Part shown: positions 41,208 through 49,982 of the stretch, in pieces | Position numbering within the stretch: the first letter of the stretch is position 1 | Layout of the letters: the number at the start of each line of letters is the position of its first letter | Assembly: GCA_045863195.1 (NCBI GenBank) | Contig: BTUI01000013.1 | Span: forward strand, 1 to 64,000 | Reading direction: 5' to 3' | Source: W-Chloroflexi-9 sp045863195 | GTDB taxonomy: Bacteria; Chloroflexota; Dehalococcoidia; UBA2979 | Length of the DNA: 64,000 bases | Notes under the pieces: model-generated | Seen by the model: only the letters and a program-made list of their open reading frames with translations | Told to the model about the DNA's origin: nothing | The model's database searches: none | Position numbers and translations under genes: made by a program

Positions 41208-41993
41208 CTACGGGAAGAGGTCGAGCGCCATCTCGCGGACGATCTCGGCGGCCGCGCCCTCGCCGCGGGTGTAGGCGAAGCCGCGCACGATCGCCGCGGG
41301 GACGGCGTCCAGTTTGCCCATCACCATCTCCGCGGCGCCGGCGATCTCGTCCGCGACACAGATCAGCGTGACGCGTAGTTCGTGGCCGTCCAGGTCGCGC
41401 TGGCCGATGTAGTCGTGGAACGGCTTCATCCCGGCGACGCCGATCGCCACGTTCGTCTGGCCCAGGCGCCACGGGCGGCCGAAGGTGTCCGTCATCACCA
41501 CCGCGACATCGATGTCGAGGCGGGTGCGGATGCCCTCGCGGATGCGCCGGCAGGAGGCGTCCGGGTCGACCGGGAGCAGGCAGACGAGGTCCTGGCCGCC
41601 GGTGTTGGAGGCGTCCACGCCGGCGTTCGCGCACTTCAGGCCGTGGTGGGTCTCCGTGATGAGCACGCCGCCGACCTGGCGGATGATCCGCTTCGATTCG
41701 CGCAGCACCGCCTCCACCACGCGCGGGTCCTTCTCCGTGCGCTCCGCGTAGGCGCGCGCGAACGGGCTGGGGACGAAGTGGTCCATCGGGTAGATGCGGC
41801 CCTCCGCCTTGGAGACCACGCGCTGGGTGATCGCGATCACGTCGCCCTCGTGCAGCGGGGTGCCCTGGCGCGCGGCGGCGTCCACGATCATCCCGGCCAG
41901 GTCATCGCCCGCCTGGATCATCGGGATGCCGCGGATGCCCAGGATGCGCACCTCGGGCGCGGCCGGCGGCGGGGGAGGAGGCGTGGTGGTCAT
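41208..41993 (-). CDS. cofE: Coenzyme F420-0:L-glutamate ligase
   Basis: The 261-residue protein matches the CofE/FbiB N-terminal ligase. Family stretches are GIRGIPMIQAGDDLAGMI, DVIAITQRVVSKAEGRI, VGGVLITETHHGLKCANAGVDASN and VVMTDTFGRPWRLGQTNVAIG. It adds gamma-linked glutamates to F420-0 using GTP. It lacks the C-terminal nitroreductase domain of actinobacterial FbiB, so it is the stand-alone form. It follows npdG by 42 nt. Confidence 0.94.
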   Translation of the reverse strand: MTTTPPPPPPAAPEVRILGIRGIPMIQAGDDLAGMIVDAAARQGTPLHEGDVIAITQRVVSKAEGRIYPMDHFVPSPFARAYAERTEKDPRVVEAVLRESKRIIRQVGGVLITETHHGLKCANAGVDASNTGGQDLVCLLPVDPDASCRRIREGIRTRLDIDVAVVMTDTFGRPWRLGQTNVAIGVAGMKPFHDYIGQRDLDGHELRVTLICVADEIAGAAEMVMGKLDAVPAAIVRGFAYTRGEGAAAEIVREMALDLFP

Positions 41994-42035
41994 CGAGCCC
42001 TGCTTTCGGAGCGCGTCACGGTCGGCCCGGACAGA

Positions 42036-42695
42036 TTAGTGCCCGCCGAGGCCGGCGATGCGCACGCCGGTGTGCGCCTTGTAGCGACCGTTGATGCCGA
42101 TCAGGAGGATCGTGATCCCCTCCACGAACCGGGAGAAGCGCAGCGGCCCGGCATCGACGGCGCTGACGCCGGCGATCTCGTTCGCCAGCGCCATCACCGC
42201 CTGCTTCGCCTCCGCGTCTCCGCCGGTCACGAGGACATCCGCGTCCACGCTCGCCGCTGGGTCGAGCAGCACCTCCGCCGCGAGGTTGTGGAACGCGCCG
42301 ATCACGCGCGAGGCGGCGAGGATCTCCGCGGCCTCCTCGGTCGCGGAGCCAGCCGGAACGTCCACCGGGCGCGGGCCGCGGTCGAATATCACCGGCACCA
42401 CGGCGTCGACGACGATCTTGCCGGCGAGTGCGTCCCGCAGCCCCTCCAGCGTGGCGCGGTGCGCGGAGTAGGGCACGACGACCACGACGATGTCCGCGTC
42501 CGCGACGGCGGCGGCGTTGTCCGCGCCGGTGATGTCGCCCCGCCCGAGGCTCGTCGCGAGGTCGCGCGCCGCCTCCACGCCGCGGGCGGCGTCGCGAGAG
42601 CCGATGACGACGCGATGCCCGGCGAGGGCGAAGCGGGTCGCGAGGCCGCGGCCCTCCGGGCCGGTCCCGCCGACCAGGGCGATGGTGTGGGGCAT
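42036..42695 (-). CDS. npdG: F420-dependent NADP reductase (NPDG)
   Basis: The 219-residue protein has a Rossmann start, TIALVGGTGPEGRGLATRF, with a GSRDAARG loop fitting NADP phosphate. It continues through VVVVVPYSAHRATLE, VIGAFHNLAAEVLLD and a C-terminal RFVEGITILLIGINGRYK. These are the marks of the F420H2:NADP+ oxidoreductase family. It moves hydride between F420 and NADP. The ATG at 42695 is preceded directly by an in-frame GTG. It forms an operon with cofE. Confidence 0.92.
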   Translation of the reverse strand: MPHTIALVGGTGPEGRGLATRFALAGHRVVIGSRDAARGVEAARDLATSLGRGDITGADNAAAVADADIVVVVVPYSAHRATLEGLRDALAGKIVVDAVVPVIFDRGPRPVDVPAGSATEEAAEILAASRVIGAFHNLAAEVLLDPAASVDADVLVTGGDAEAKQAVMALANEIAGVSAVDAGPLRFSRFVEGITILLIGINGRYKAHTGVRIAGLGGH

Positions 42696-42762
42696 CACGG
42701 GTCCTGTCTGAACGGCCCGCGCCGGGCGGGCGGTAGGATCGGTGCCTCCGGCGAGGCTCCGC

Positions 42763-42768
42763 TATCCT
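42763..42768 (+). promoter_or_regulatory. -10 box (TATCCT) of the ABC importer operon
   Basis: GCTATCCTCG lies 64 nt before the ATPase GTG. The leader between them shows no riboswitch pattern that I recognise. Confidence 0.5.
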
Positions 42769-42832
42769 CGCAGCCCGGCGCTGACTTCGGTAGTCCCGCC
42801 CGTCGCGGGGCCGCCCACCTGAAGGGACACGC

Positions 42833-43597
42833 GTGACCGCCTCCGCCGCCCCGGCGATCGAGGTGCGCGGGCTCTCGCACCGGTACCGGGGCGAGGCCGG
42901 GGTGTTGCACGCGCTCGACGCGATCGACCTCGCGGTGCGGGACGGCGAGTTCGTCTCGCTCGTCGGGCCGTCCGGTTGCGGCAAGACCACGCTACTCCGC
43001 GCGATCGGCGGGTTGATCGCGCCCGAAGCCGGGGAGGTCGGCGTCCTCGGCCTCGCGCCGGAGGAGGCGCAGCGCCATCGCACGTTCGGGCTCGTCTCGC
43101 AGGACTCCGGGCTGCTGCCGTGGCGCAGCGTGGAGGCGAACGTGCGCCTGCCGCTGGAGGTGACGGGGGCCACGGGCGACGTGGACGCGATGCTCCGGCG
43201 CGTCGGCATCGCGGAGTTCGCGCGCTACCAGCCACGGCAGTTGTCCGGCGGCATGCGCCAGCGCGTCGCCCTCGCGCGGGCGCTCGTGCACGGCCCACGT
43301 GTGCTCCTGATGGACGAGCCGTTCGGCGCACTGGACGAACTGTCGCGCGAGGCGATGCGTCTGGAGCTGCTGCGGCTCTGGGAGGCAGAGCGCACCACGG
43401 TGATCTTCGTGACGCACTCCATCCGGGAGGCGGTGCTCCTCTCAGACCGGGTGGTGGTGATGAGCCCGCGCCCCGGCCGGATCGTGGACGACGTGCCGGT
43501 GACGCTGCCGCGACCGCGATCCGAGGCGCAGGAGGCGACGCCGGAGTTCGCCGCCCTCGTCGCGCGCATCCGCGGCCACCTGCGGGGCGAGGCGTGA
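42833..43597 (+). CDS. ABC transporter ATP-binding protein (NitT/TauT type)
   Basis: This 254-residue ATPase has Walker A (GPSGCGKTTLL), the Q-loop (SQDSGLLPW), the signature LSGGMRQRVALARAL and Walker B (VLLMDEPFGALD). It is of the SsuB/TauB/ThiZ class. With the permease and the NMT1-type binding protein that follow, it forms a full importer for a small organic solute. GTG start; its TGA overlaps the permease GTG by 3 bases. Confidence 0.93.
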   Translation: MTASAAPAIEVRGLSHRYRGEAGVLHALDAIDLAVRDGEFVSLVGPSGCGKTTLLRAIGGLIAPEAGEVGVLGLAPEEAQRHRTFGLVSQDSGLLPWRSVEANVRLPLEVTGATGDVDAMLRRVGIAEFARYQPRQLSGGMRQRVALARALVHGPRVLLMDEPFGALDELSREAMRLELLRLWEAERTTVIFVTHSIREAVLLSDRVVVMSPRPGRIVDDVPVTLPRPRSEAQEATPEFAALVARIRGHLRGEA

Positions 43598-44373
43598 GCG
43601 CGCGCCGGGGCCTCCGCGCCGTGGCGCTGACGGTGCTGCCGCCGGCCGCGTTCCTCGTGGTCGTCGTCGTGGCGTGGGACGTGTGGGTGCGCTGGCGTGA
43701 CATCCGTCCGTACCTGCTGCCACGTCCGGTCGAGGTGTTCCGCGCCCTGGCGGATGACCCCGGCCGCTACGCGGGCGCGGCGGGTGAGTCGCTGACGGCG
43801 GCCCTCGGCGGCCTCGTGATCGCGAGCGCGGTCGCGTTCGGGCTGGCGGTGCTGATGGCGCACTCGCGGCTGCTGGAGCGGGCGCTCTACCCGCCGGCGT
43901 TGCTGGTGAAGGTCACGCCGATCGTCGCGATCTATCCGCTGCTGGTGATCTGGTTCGGCTTCGGCATCGGCCCGAAGGTCGCGATCGCCGCGCTGATCAC
44001 GTTCTTCCCGATGCTCGTGAACGCGGTGGTCGGCCTGCGCAGCATCGACCCGGCGGCGCACGACGTGATGCGAGTGCTGCACGCCTCGCGGGCGCAGGTG
44101 TTCTGGCGGCTGCGGCTGCCCTCCTCGCTGCCGTACGTGTTCGCGGCGCTGCGGATCAGCGTGCCGCTGTCGCTGGTGGGGGCGGTGGTGGCGGAGTTCC
44201 TCTCCGGGTCGTCCGGGATGGGGCAGTTGATCCTCATCGCGAACGGCGACTTCGACACGCCGGGCCTGTTCGGCGCGGCGCTGGTGCTGGCGGCGATGGG
44301 GGTTTCATTGACGGCCGCGGTCTCGTATGTTGAGCGCCGCGTGCTGACCTGGCACGACTCCTCGGGCGGTTAG
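43594..44373 (+). CDS. ABC transporter permease (NitT/TauT type)
   Basis: The 259-residue membrane protein has about six membrane helices. The coupling loop, RVLHASRAQVFWRLRLPSSLPYVFAAL (about residues 155-182), matches the EAA motif of SsuC/TauC/ThiX permeases. It starts at GTG 43594 inside the ATPase stop codon, so the two are translated together. Confidence 0.93.
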   Translation: MSARRGLRAVALTVLPPAAFLVVVVVAWDVWVRWRDIRPYLLPRPVEVFRALADDPGRYAGAAGESLTAALGGLVIASAVAFGLAVLMAHSRLLERALYPPALLVKVTPIVAIYPLLVIWFGFGIGPKVAIAALITFFPMLVNAVVGLRSIDPAAHDVMRVLHASRAQVFWRLRLPSSLPYVFAALRISVPLSLVGAVVAEFLSGSSGMGQLILIANGDFDTPGLFGAALVLAAMGVSLTAAVSYVERRVLTWHDSSGG

Positions 44374-44480
44374 TGCCCGCGCCACCGGCGCGGATGCCCC
44401 CGGACGATCCTGTTTCGCGTGTAGCGCCCGCATGACCGATGTGCGGATGCACGCACCGGACCACCCGGGGGTGCATCCTC

Positions 44481-45530
44481 ATGTTTCGTCGTGTCCTGAT
44501 CCCGTTCGCGATCCTCGCCGCCACGTTCGCCGCTGCCTGTAGCGGCGGCGACGCCGATCCCACGCCGGCCGCCACCGCTTCGCCGTCCGCGACCGCCGAG
44601 GCGTCCGCGACGCCGGAGCCGCGCACGCTCACGTTCATGGCCGGCTTCCGCCCGCAGGCGAACCTGCCGTTCGCGGCGGTCTACGTGGCGGACGCGCAGG
44701 GCTTCTTCGCGGAGGAGGGCCTGACCGTGGAGATCCAGCACTCCTCCGGCCAGGACGAGCACCTGAAGTTGCTGCTGGAGGGCTCCGTCCACGTCACCAC
44801 GGCGACGGCCGCGCAGGCCGTGCGCCGGGTGGAGGAGGACCTGCCCGTGGTGGCGGTTGCGCTGTTCGGCCAGCGCGGCGACCAGGGATACGTGGCGTCC
44901 GAGGCGTCCGGCATCACCTCGCCGGCGGACTTCGCGGGGCGCTCCGTGGGCTTCAAGGCCGGGGTGGTGCCGGCGGAACTGCTCGGCATGCTGAAGGGTG
45001 CGGGTCTCACCGCGGAGGACGTGAACCTCGTGAGCGTCGGCTTCGACCCGCGCGTGTTCATGGAGGGCCAGGTGGACGTCTACCCGGTCTTCCTGAACAA
45101 CGAGCCGGACACCATCCGCAAGGCGGGGATGGCGATCAACGTGATCGACCCGCACGAGTTCGGCGTCCCCACGCTCGGCCTCACCTTCCTCGTCACGCGC
45201 GACACCCTCGCGGACGGTGATGTGGTGGAGCGCTTCCTGCGCGCGACGATGCGCGCCACCGCCTGGATCGAGGCGAACCGGGACGCCGCCGTGGAGATCG
45301 TGCTGCGGCACGCGGAGGGCGCGGACGCGGAGCACCAGCGCTTCCTGCTGGACACGGAACTTGCGAACGCCGAGCGTGCGGACGGCATGGGCCGCGCCAC
45401 GCTCGACCAGTGGCAGGCACTCGCCGGGCTGCTGCGTGAGTTCGAGGTGATCGATTCGGACGTGGACGTGTCACGCGTGTTCGCCGGCGAAATCATCGAC
45501 GGGCTCTACGAGCGCGGGGAGATCCGGTAG
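44481..45530 (+). CDS. NMT1/THI5-like ABC substrate-binding lipoprotein
   Basis: The 349-residue protein has a lipoprotein signal (ILAATFAAAC) followed by a Thr/Ala/Pro linker. The NMT1-like fold follows: FMAGFRPQANLPFAAVYVADAQGFFAEEGLTVEI, SVHVTTATAAQAVRR, GRSVGFKAGVVPAELLGM and DVYPVFLNNEPDTI. Related proteins bind thiamine pyrimidine precursors (ThiY), riboflavin or sulfonates. The sequence alone does not choose among them, and no biosynthetic gene or riboswitch is near. It is the last gene of the importer operon. Confidence 0.9.
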   Translation: MFRRVLIPFAILAATFAAACSGGDADPTPAATASPSATAEASATPEPRTLTFMAGFRPQANLPFAAVYVADAQGFFAEEGLTVEIQHSSGQDEHLKLLLEGSVHVTTATAAQAVRRVEEDLPVVAVALFGQRGDQGYVASEASGITSPADFAGRSVGFKAGVVPAELLGMLKGAGLTAEDVNLVSVGFDPRVFMEGQVDVYPVFLNNEPDTIRKAGMAINVIDPHEFGVPTLGLTFLVTRDTLADGDVVERFLRATMRATAWIEANRDAAVEIVLRHAEGADAEHQRFLLDTELANAERADGMGRATLDQWQALAGLLREFEVIDSDVDVSRVFAGEIIDGLYERGEIR

Positions 45531-45569
45531 CGGCGATCCGGTGGAGGCGCAGCCCTCGGGCGGTCGGGC

Positions 45570-47180
45570 CTAGAAGACGGAGATCGTCGCGACGCCGATG
45601 ATCCGGCCGTCCGCGTGCAGTTCGAACTCCCAGACGCCGGCCTGGATCGGCTCGTCGCCCGCGTAGCCGGCCCAGAAGCGCCCGCCCGTCCCGCCGGTCC
45701 AGCGGATGGACGGCGAGGTGTAGACGGGCTGGCTGTCGCGGAACACGACCCACTGGAGGCGGGTCACGTTCCCCATGCCGGTGAGGTCGAACAGCGCCAG
45801 CAGTTGCGGCGCGAAGGCGTACGCGCCGATCGCGATGTTGCCATCCGCGGTCACCGTGGTGGCGCCGGCGATCCCGATCGCGGAGGGTGTCGTCGCGCCG
45901 GAGGCGCTGCCGCCGATGGTGACGGTGGCGGCGGTGCGCTGCGTCCCGCCGATCCACACCTCCACCCGCCACGTCCCGCGCGGGATCCCCGTCGGACCCG
46001 GCGATGCGATCCGGTCGCTCACCAGCCCGTAGCCGGACTGATCCCAGGCGAACGAGGAGGAGAGCGAGTCCTGGATGACGCCCTCCAGGTACCAGCGCTC
46101 CTCGATCGCCGTGCCGGGGGCGGCGCCCACGACGTCGTATTCGTAGTAGAGCGCCGCGAGGCCCTCGTTGAAGCGGGTGCCGTAGTCGAACAAATCGCGT
46201 CCACCGGTGGAGTCCACCGCGTTGCCGGCGAAGGCCGGGCTGCTCACCCAGATGCCGTCCGCGGGGAGCACCGTGGTGCGATAGAGGGGTGCCTCGAACG
46301 CGGTGGTCGTTGACCGGGCGCGGTCGATCACCGGCGTGAGCAGGTCCGCGGGGCGCACCTGCCCGACCTGCCCCTGCGGTACGTACAACTCCTGCGCCAG
46401 CATGCCGACGAGTGCGCCCGCCTGGTCGAACGCCGGTCCGCCGGAGGCGCCGACGGGGAGCCGGGCGTCCACCTTGAACCACGCCCGGCCCGTCAGGCCG
46501 GCCGCGCCACGCTGGCCGGTCACCGTCGCGTTGGTGACGCTCACCGGGTCGGTGTCCGTCCCGCCGCCGGCGTGGCTGAACAGCCGTAGCGGCACACCGG
46601 TGTTGATCGCTGCAGCGGAGCCGATGGTGACGGCCGGGAGGTCGAACCCCTCGACCGTCCCGCCGTCCGACCCCACCCGGCTGGTGAGACGGAGGACGGC
46701 GATGCCGGTGTCGAGGTCGGCCGCCAGGATCTCCGCCTCGAACGAACGGGTGGCGGCGGTGCCGGGCTCGTCGTTCGTCGCGACGATGAGGTCGCTGTAC
46801 GCGCGGGAGCCGTCCGAGCGGTACGGAGAGACGACGGCGTACGAGGTGAGGATGAGGCGCCGCTCGGCGTCCACGACCACGCCGCTGCCGTAGCGCGCGA
46901 TCTGCTCGAAGCCCGCGCTGGTGTCGATGCCGAGGACCTGGACGACCGACCGGGCGAGTTCGTGGTCGGGGATCGCCGCCACGGGTGTCCCGGAGCCGAC
47001 GTTGAGGCCGGGTGTGACGAGGATCGGCGTGGACTCCGGGACCGGCGTTGCGGGTGGCGTCCGCGGATCGTCGGCGTTGCCGGGGATGAGTTCGGCGGCC
47101 TGATCGCAGCCGGACAACGCCAGCGCTGCGAGGAGCGCCAGCCCGACGAGGAGCCGTCTGAGGGGTGCATTCGCAGGCAT
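45570..47180 (-). CDS. Trypsin-fold lipoprotein lacking the catalytic histidine
   Basis: The 536-residue lipoprotein (lipobox LALSGC) has a trypsin-like domain at about residues 70-290. The serine loop is intact (GASGGPAF, Ser246), and an aspartate lies in DLDTGIAVLRL (Asp157). The segment that should hold the histidine reads ILTSYAVV, with Ala115 where HtrA-type enzymes have His. The C-terminal 200 residues are beta-rich (VRLEVWIGG-type and IQAGVWEFELHADG repeats) and unassigned. It is most likely a non-proteolytic trypsin fold on the outer face of the membrane. A TACGGT -10 lies 9 nt before the ATG. Confidence 0.78.
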   Translation of the reverse strand: MPANAPLRRLLVGLALLAALALSGCDQAAELIPGNADDPRTPPATPVPESTPILVTPGLNVGSGTPVAAIPDHELARSVVQVLGIDTSAGFEQIARYGSGVVVDAERRLILTSYAVVSPYRSDGSRAYSDLIVATNDEPGTAATRSFEAEILAADLDTGIAVLRLTSRVGSDGGTVEGFDLPAVTIGSAAAINTGVPLRLFSHAGGGTDTDPVSVTNATVTGQRGAAGLTGRAWFKVDARLPVGASGGPAFDQAGALVGMLAQELYVPQGQVGQVRPADLLTPVIDRARSTTTAFEAPLYRTTVLPADGIWVSSPAFAGNAVDSTGGRDLFDYGTRFNEGLAALYYEYDVVGAAPGTAIEERWYLEGVIQDSLSSSFAWDQSGYGLVSDRIASPGPTGIPRGTWRVEVWIGGTQRTAATVTIGGSASGATTPSAIGIAGATTVTADGNIAIGAYAFAPQLLALFDLTGMGNVTRLQWVVFRDSQPVYTSPSIRWTGGTGGRFWAGYAGDEPIQAGVWEFELHADGRIIGVATISVF

Positions 47181-47189
47181 CAGCGTGCA

Positions 47190-47195
47190 ACCGTA
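47190..47195 (-). promoter_or_regulatory. -10 box (TACGGT) of the trypsin-fold lipoprotein gene
   Basis: On the minus strand GGTACGGTTGC leaves only about 3 nt of leader before the ATG. Confidence 0.4.
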
Positions 47196-47260
47196 CCGCC
47201 TCCGGGCGGGGAGTCGCCACTCTCCCGGGCGGGTGCTGCGATTCCGTCCGTGGTGGGCGC

Positions 47261-47266
47261 TAGACT
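47261..47266 (+). promoter_or_regulatory. -10 box (TAGACT) of the enoyl-CoA hydratase gene
   Basis: GCGCTAGACTGCC carries the TANNNT hexamer 38 nt before the GTG. Confidence 0.55.
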
Positions 47267-47304
47267 GCCGGGGGCGCCCCGGCGGCGCAGGCAGGGAGGG
47301 CACC

Positions 47305-48111
47305 GTGGACTACGAAGCAATCCTTTACGACGTGCAGGACCGGGTGGCGACGATCACGCTCAACCGCCCGGAACGCATGAACGCGTTCAGCGACGAACTC
47401 CTGACGGAATGGGCGGACGCGCTCTGGCGCTCCGCCAAGGACGACGGCGTGCGCGTGGTGATCGTGACCGGGGCGGGACGTGCGTTCTGCGCCGGCGCGG
47501 ACCTCCGCGCCTCCGGCGCCGAGGACCGCGTGCTCATGGCGGACCGGAACGCCGGCGAGCGACGGAACTCGCTCCGGTACTCCGTGCACCAGGTACCCCG
47601 GGCGGTCGCCTACCTCGACAAGCCGTACATCGCCGCCGTCAACGGCGCGGCGGTGGGCGCCGGCATGGACATGGCCTCGCAGGCCGACATCCGCATCGCC
47701 TCCGACCAGGCGCGGTTCGCGATGTCCTACGTCAACGTGGGCCTCATCCCCGGCGATGGTGGGGCGTGGATGCTCCCCCGGCTCGTCGGCGTGCAGCGGG
47801 CGCTGGAACTGATCTGGTCCGGCGAGATGCTGAGCGCCGACCGTGCGCTGGAACTCGGGTACGTCTCGAAGGTCGTGCCGCACGAGGACCTGATGGCGGA
47901 GGCGCGGGCCTACGCGCTGCGGCTGGCGGAGGGCCCACCGATTGCGATGCAGCTCGCGAAGCGGCTCGTCTACCGCGGCCTCGACCAGTCGTTCCTCGAG
48001 GGGCTGGAGGCAGCCCAGGCGGCGATGACCATCGTCCAGTCCACCGAGGACTCGCGTGAGGGGCCGCGCGCGTTCCGGGAGAAGCGGAAGCCGGAGTTCG
48101 AGGGCCGCTGA
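47305..48111 (+). CDS. Enoyl-CoA hydratase/isomerase family protein
   Basis: The 268-residue crotonase-fold protein has ITLNRPERMNAFS, the oxyanion-hole segments GAGRAFCAGADLRA and AVNGAAVGAGMDMA, and SDQARFAMSYVNVGLIPGDGG. The usual hydratase Glu pair is only partly evident (the second helix reads YVNVGLIPGDGGAW, where the Glu of GxPE is Asp or Gly). The reaction could therefore be hydration, isomerisation or another CoA-thioester step. GTG start after a GGGAGGG site. It is monocistronic. Confidence 0.9.
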   Translation: MDYEAILYDVQDRVATITLNRPERMNAFSDELLTEWADALWRSAKDDGVRVVIVTGAGRAFCAGADLRASGAEDRVLMADRNAGERRNSLRYSVHQVPRAVAYLDKPYIAAVNGAAVGAGMDMASQADIRIASDQARFAMSYVNVGLIPGDGGAWMLPRLVGVQRALELIWSGEMLSADRALELGYVSKVVPHEDLMAEARAYALRLAEGPPIAMQLAKRLVYRGLDQSFLEGLEAAQAAMTIVQSTEDSREGPRAFREKRKPEFEGR

Positions 48112-48171
48112 TCCGTCCGCTGACGCTTAGCAGTCGTTTCACGACTTCAACACGGCAGCTTGACCGCTGCG

Positions 48172-48200
48172 CGTGACGATGCGCTCCTGAGATCGTCACG
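48172..48200 (+). promoter_or_regulatory. 9-bp inverted repeat upstream of the HtrA gene
   Basis: CGTGACGAT (48172-48180) and ATCGTCACG (48192-48200) are perfect inverted repeats with an 11-nt spacer. They end just before the GGAGGTGAG ribosome site. The repeat may be an operator or a leader hairpin controlling access to the site. Confidence 0.5.
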
Positions 48201-48213
48201 TGGAGGTGAGCGC

Positions 48214-49332
48214 ATGTCTCGCGCCTGGCTGAACCGGGTCGGATTCGGATCACTCGTCGTCGCTTCAATGCTGGCGGGAGGCGCCGTCACGGCGCTCGTC
48301 ACCGGCGGCGGCGACGCCGCGCCCGCCGCCACCGTGGCGGCGACGGCTGCGCCCCCCGGCGCGGTACAGGACACTGGTGCCGCCGTGATTCCCGGCCTCG
48401 CCGACATCGTGGAGGACGTCCGCCGCTCCGTGGTGCTGGTGACGGCCTCGGGCGGTGGGAGCGCCGCCAGCAGCGGGACGGGCTCCGTGCTCGACCACGA
48501 CGGCCACATCCTGACGAACTTCCACGTGATCGAGGGCATGAGCGAGATCAAGGTCTCGCTGTGGGACGGCACCGCCGCGCTCGCGGAGGTGATCGGGAGC
48601 GACCCGGGCAGCGACCTGGCGGTGCTGAAAGCGGACATCCCCTCGCATCTGCTGGTGCCGGTGCGGGTCGCGGACTCCGACCGCGTGCGCGTGGGCGACT
48701 CGGTGTTCGCGATCGGCCACCCGTTCGGGCAGGCGTTCACCGTGACCTCCGGCATTGTCAGCGCGACCGGGCGGGTGACGGAGTCGGCCTTCACCGGCCG
48801 CGGCATCCGTGACGTGCTGCAGGTGGACGCGGCGGTGAACCCGGGCAACTCCGGTGGTCCGCTGTTCAACGCGGCCGGCGAGATGGTCGGCGTCAACACC
48901 TCGATCGAGAACCCGAACGGGCGTTTCTTCGTCGGCATCGGCTTCGCCGTCCCGTCCAACACCGTGTCGCGCTTCCTGCCGGAGATGCTCGCCGGCGAGA
49001 CCATTCAGCACCCGCAACTGGGCGTGAGCGTGCAGCGGCTGGACGAGGTCAACGCGGCCACCTTCGGTACTTCCGTGACGCGCGGCCTGTACGTGACGCA
49101 GGTCACCCCCGGCTCGGCAGCGGAGCGCGCCGGCGTCCTCCCGGCATCGAGCGCCTCCGGGCAGGGTGGCGACGTCCTGCTCTCGCTCAACGGCGAGCCG
49201 ATGGAGACGTTCGAGGCGCTGGCGCGCGCGATCGACCGCGCGGAGGTGGGCGACACCGTGACGCTGCGCATCCAACGCGGGAGCGAGCAACTGACGCTGG
49301 AGGCGACCCTCCAGCCGTGGGACCTGCAGTAG
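48214..49332 (+). CDS. HtrA/DegP-type serine protease with PDZ domain
   Basis: This 372-residue membrane-anchored protease has an N-terminal helix at about residues 10-30. The trypsin domain has the complete triad: His104 (ILTNFHVI), Asp134 (GSDLAVL) and Ser213 (GNSGGP). A C-terminal PDZ domain (about 275-365; LGVSVQRLDEV, GLYVTQVTPGSAAERAG and GDVLLSLNGEPM) follows. It degrades or refolds damaged exported proteins. The ATG at 48214 follows GGAGGTGAG. A perfect inverted repeat sits just upstream. Confidence 0.95.
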   Translation: MSRAWLNRVGFGSLVVASMLAGGAVTALVTGGGDAAPAATVAATAAPPGAVQDTGAAVIPGLADIVEDVRRSVVLVTASGGGSAASSGTGSVLDHDGHILTNFHVIEGMSEIKVSLWDGTAALAEVIGSDPGSDLAVLKADIPSHLLVPVRVADSDRVRVGDSVFAIGHPFGQAFTVTSGIVSATGRVTESAFTGRGIRDVLQVDAAVNPGNSGGPLFNAAGEMVGVNTSIENPNGRFFVGIGFAVPSNTVSRFLPEMLAGETIQHPQLGVSVQRLDEVNAATFGTSVTRGLYVTQVTPGSAAERAGVLPASSASGQGGDVLLSLNGEPMETFEALARAIDRAEVGDTVTLRIQRGSEQLTLEATLQPWDLQ

Positions 49333-49383
49333 CAACGGCCGAAGTGGGCGCGAGGTGACCGCGCCGGTCTGAGCATCGAAGGC

Positions 49384-49409
49384 GACGGCCCCGGGCAACC
49401 GGGGCCGTC
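49384..49409 (+). terminator. Terminator between the HtrA gene and cobU
   Basis: An 11-bp stem (49384-49394 with 49399-49409) is closed by a GCAA tetraloop. It lies between convergent genes and can serve both strands. Confidence 0.75.
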
Positions 49410-49414
49410 TCGCG

Positions 49415-49972
49415 TCAGTCGGGGTCGGGGAGGGCGACCGCCCGGCCCGCGACCAGCAACCAGGCGCGCCCGGCGGATCGGGACATCCGCTGGTTCACGC
49501 GGCCGAGGAGGTCGCGGTAGGCCCGCCCGAGCGGGTATTCGGGCACGAGTCCCCCGCCGACCTCGTTCGTGACGAAGATCGTGCGACCGCTGCGTTCCTG
49601 CGCGGCAGCGATCGTCGCGGTGGCTTCAGCCTCAAGCGAGCGTTCGAGCGCGTCGACTGCCTCGACGGACGGCGCGTCGGTGCCCAGCGCGAAGAGGTGG
49701 TTGGCGACCCAGAGCGAGAGGCAGTCGACGAGCAGCGTGTCGCCCGAGGGTGCGCGAGCGATGGCGCCCGTCAGGTCCCGGGGCGCCTCGACCGTCCGCC
49801 ACTCGGCGGGGCGCTGGTCGCGGTGGCGTTGCACCCGCGCGATGAGTTCGTCGTCGCCCGCCTCCATGGTGGCGATGTAGGTGACGGGCGCGCCGGAGCG
49901 GGCGGCGAGGCGTTCCGCGAACGCCGACTTGCCGCTGCGCGCGCCGCCCGTGACGAAGTCGATCTCGCCCAT
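49415..49972 (-). CDS. cobU: Adenosylcobinamide kinase/phosphate guanylyltransferase
   Basis: The 185-residue protein matches CobU/CobP: P-loop FVTGGARSGKSAFAE (residues 6-20), YIATMEAGDDEL, RHRDQRPAEWRT (with the guanylylated His region), LLVDCLSLWVANHL and FVTNEVGGGLVPEYPLGRAYRD. It phosphorylates adenosylcobinamide and attaches GMP for nucleotide-loop assembly of B12. It is third in the cobT-cobS-cobU operon, 10 nt after cobS. Confidence 0.96.
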   Translation of the reverse strand: MGEIDFVTGGARSGKSAFAERLAARSGAPVTYIATMEAGDDELIARVQRHRDQRPAEWRTVEAPRDLTGAIARAPSGDTLLVDCLSLWVANHLFALGTDAPSVEAVDALERSLEAEATATIAAAQERSGRTIFVTNEVGGGLVPEYPLGRAYRDLLGRVNQRMSRSAGRAWLLVAGRAVALPDPD

Positions 49973-49982
49973 TCGTGGCGCG

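Noticed and set aside
42769..42832. A TPP or FMN riboswitch before the NMT1-type importer
   Set aside because: The leader is about 60 nt and lacks the conserved core of either class.
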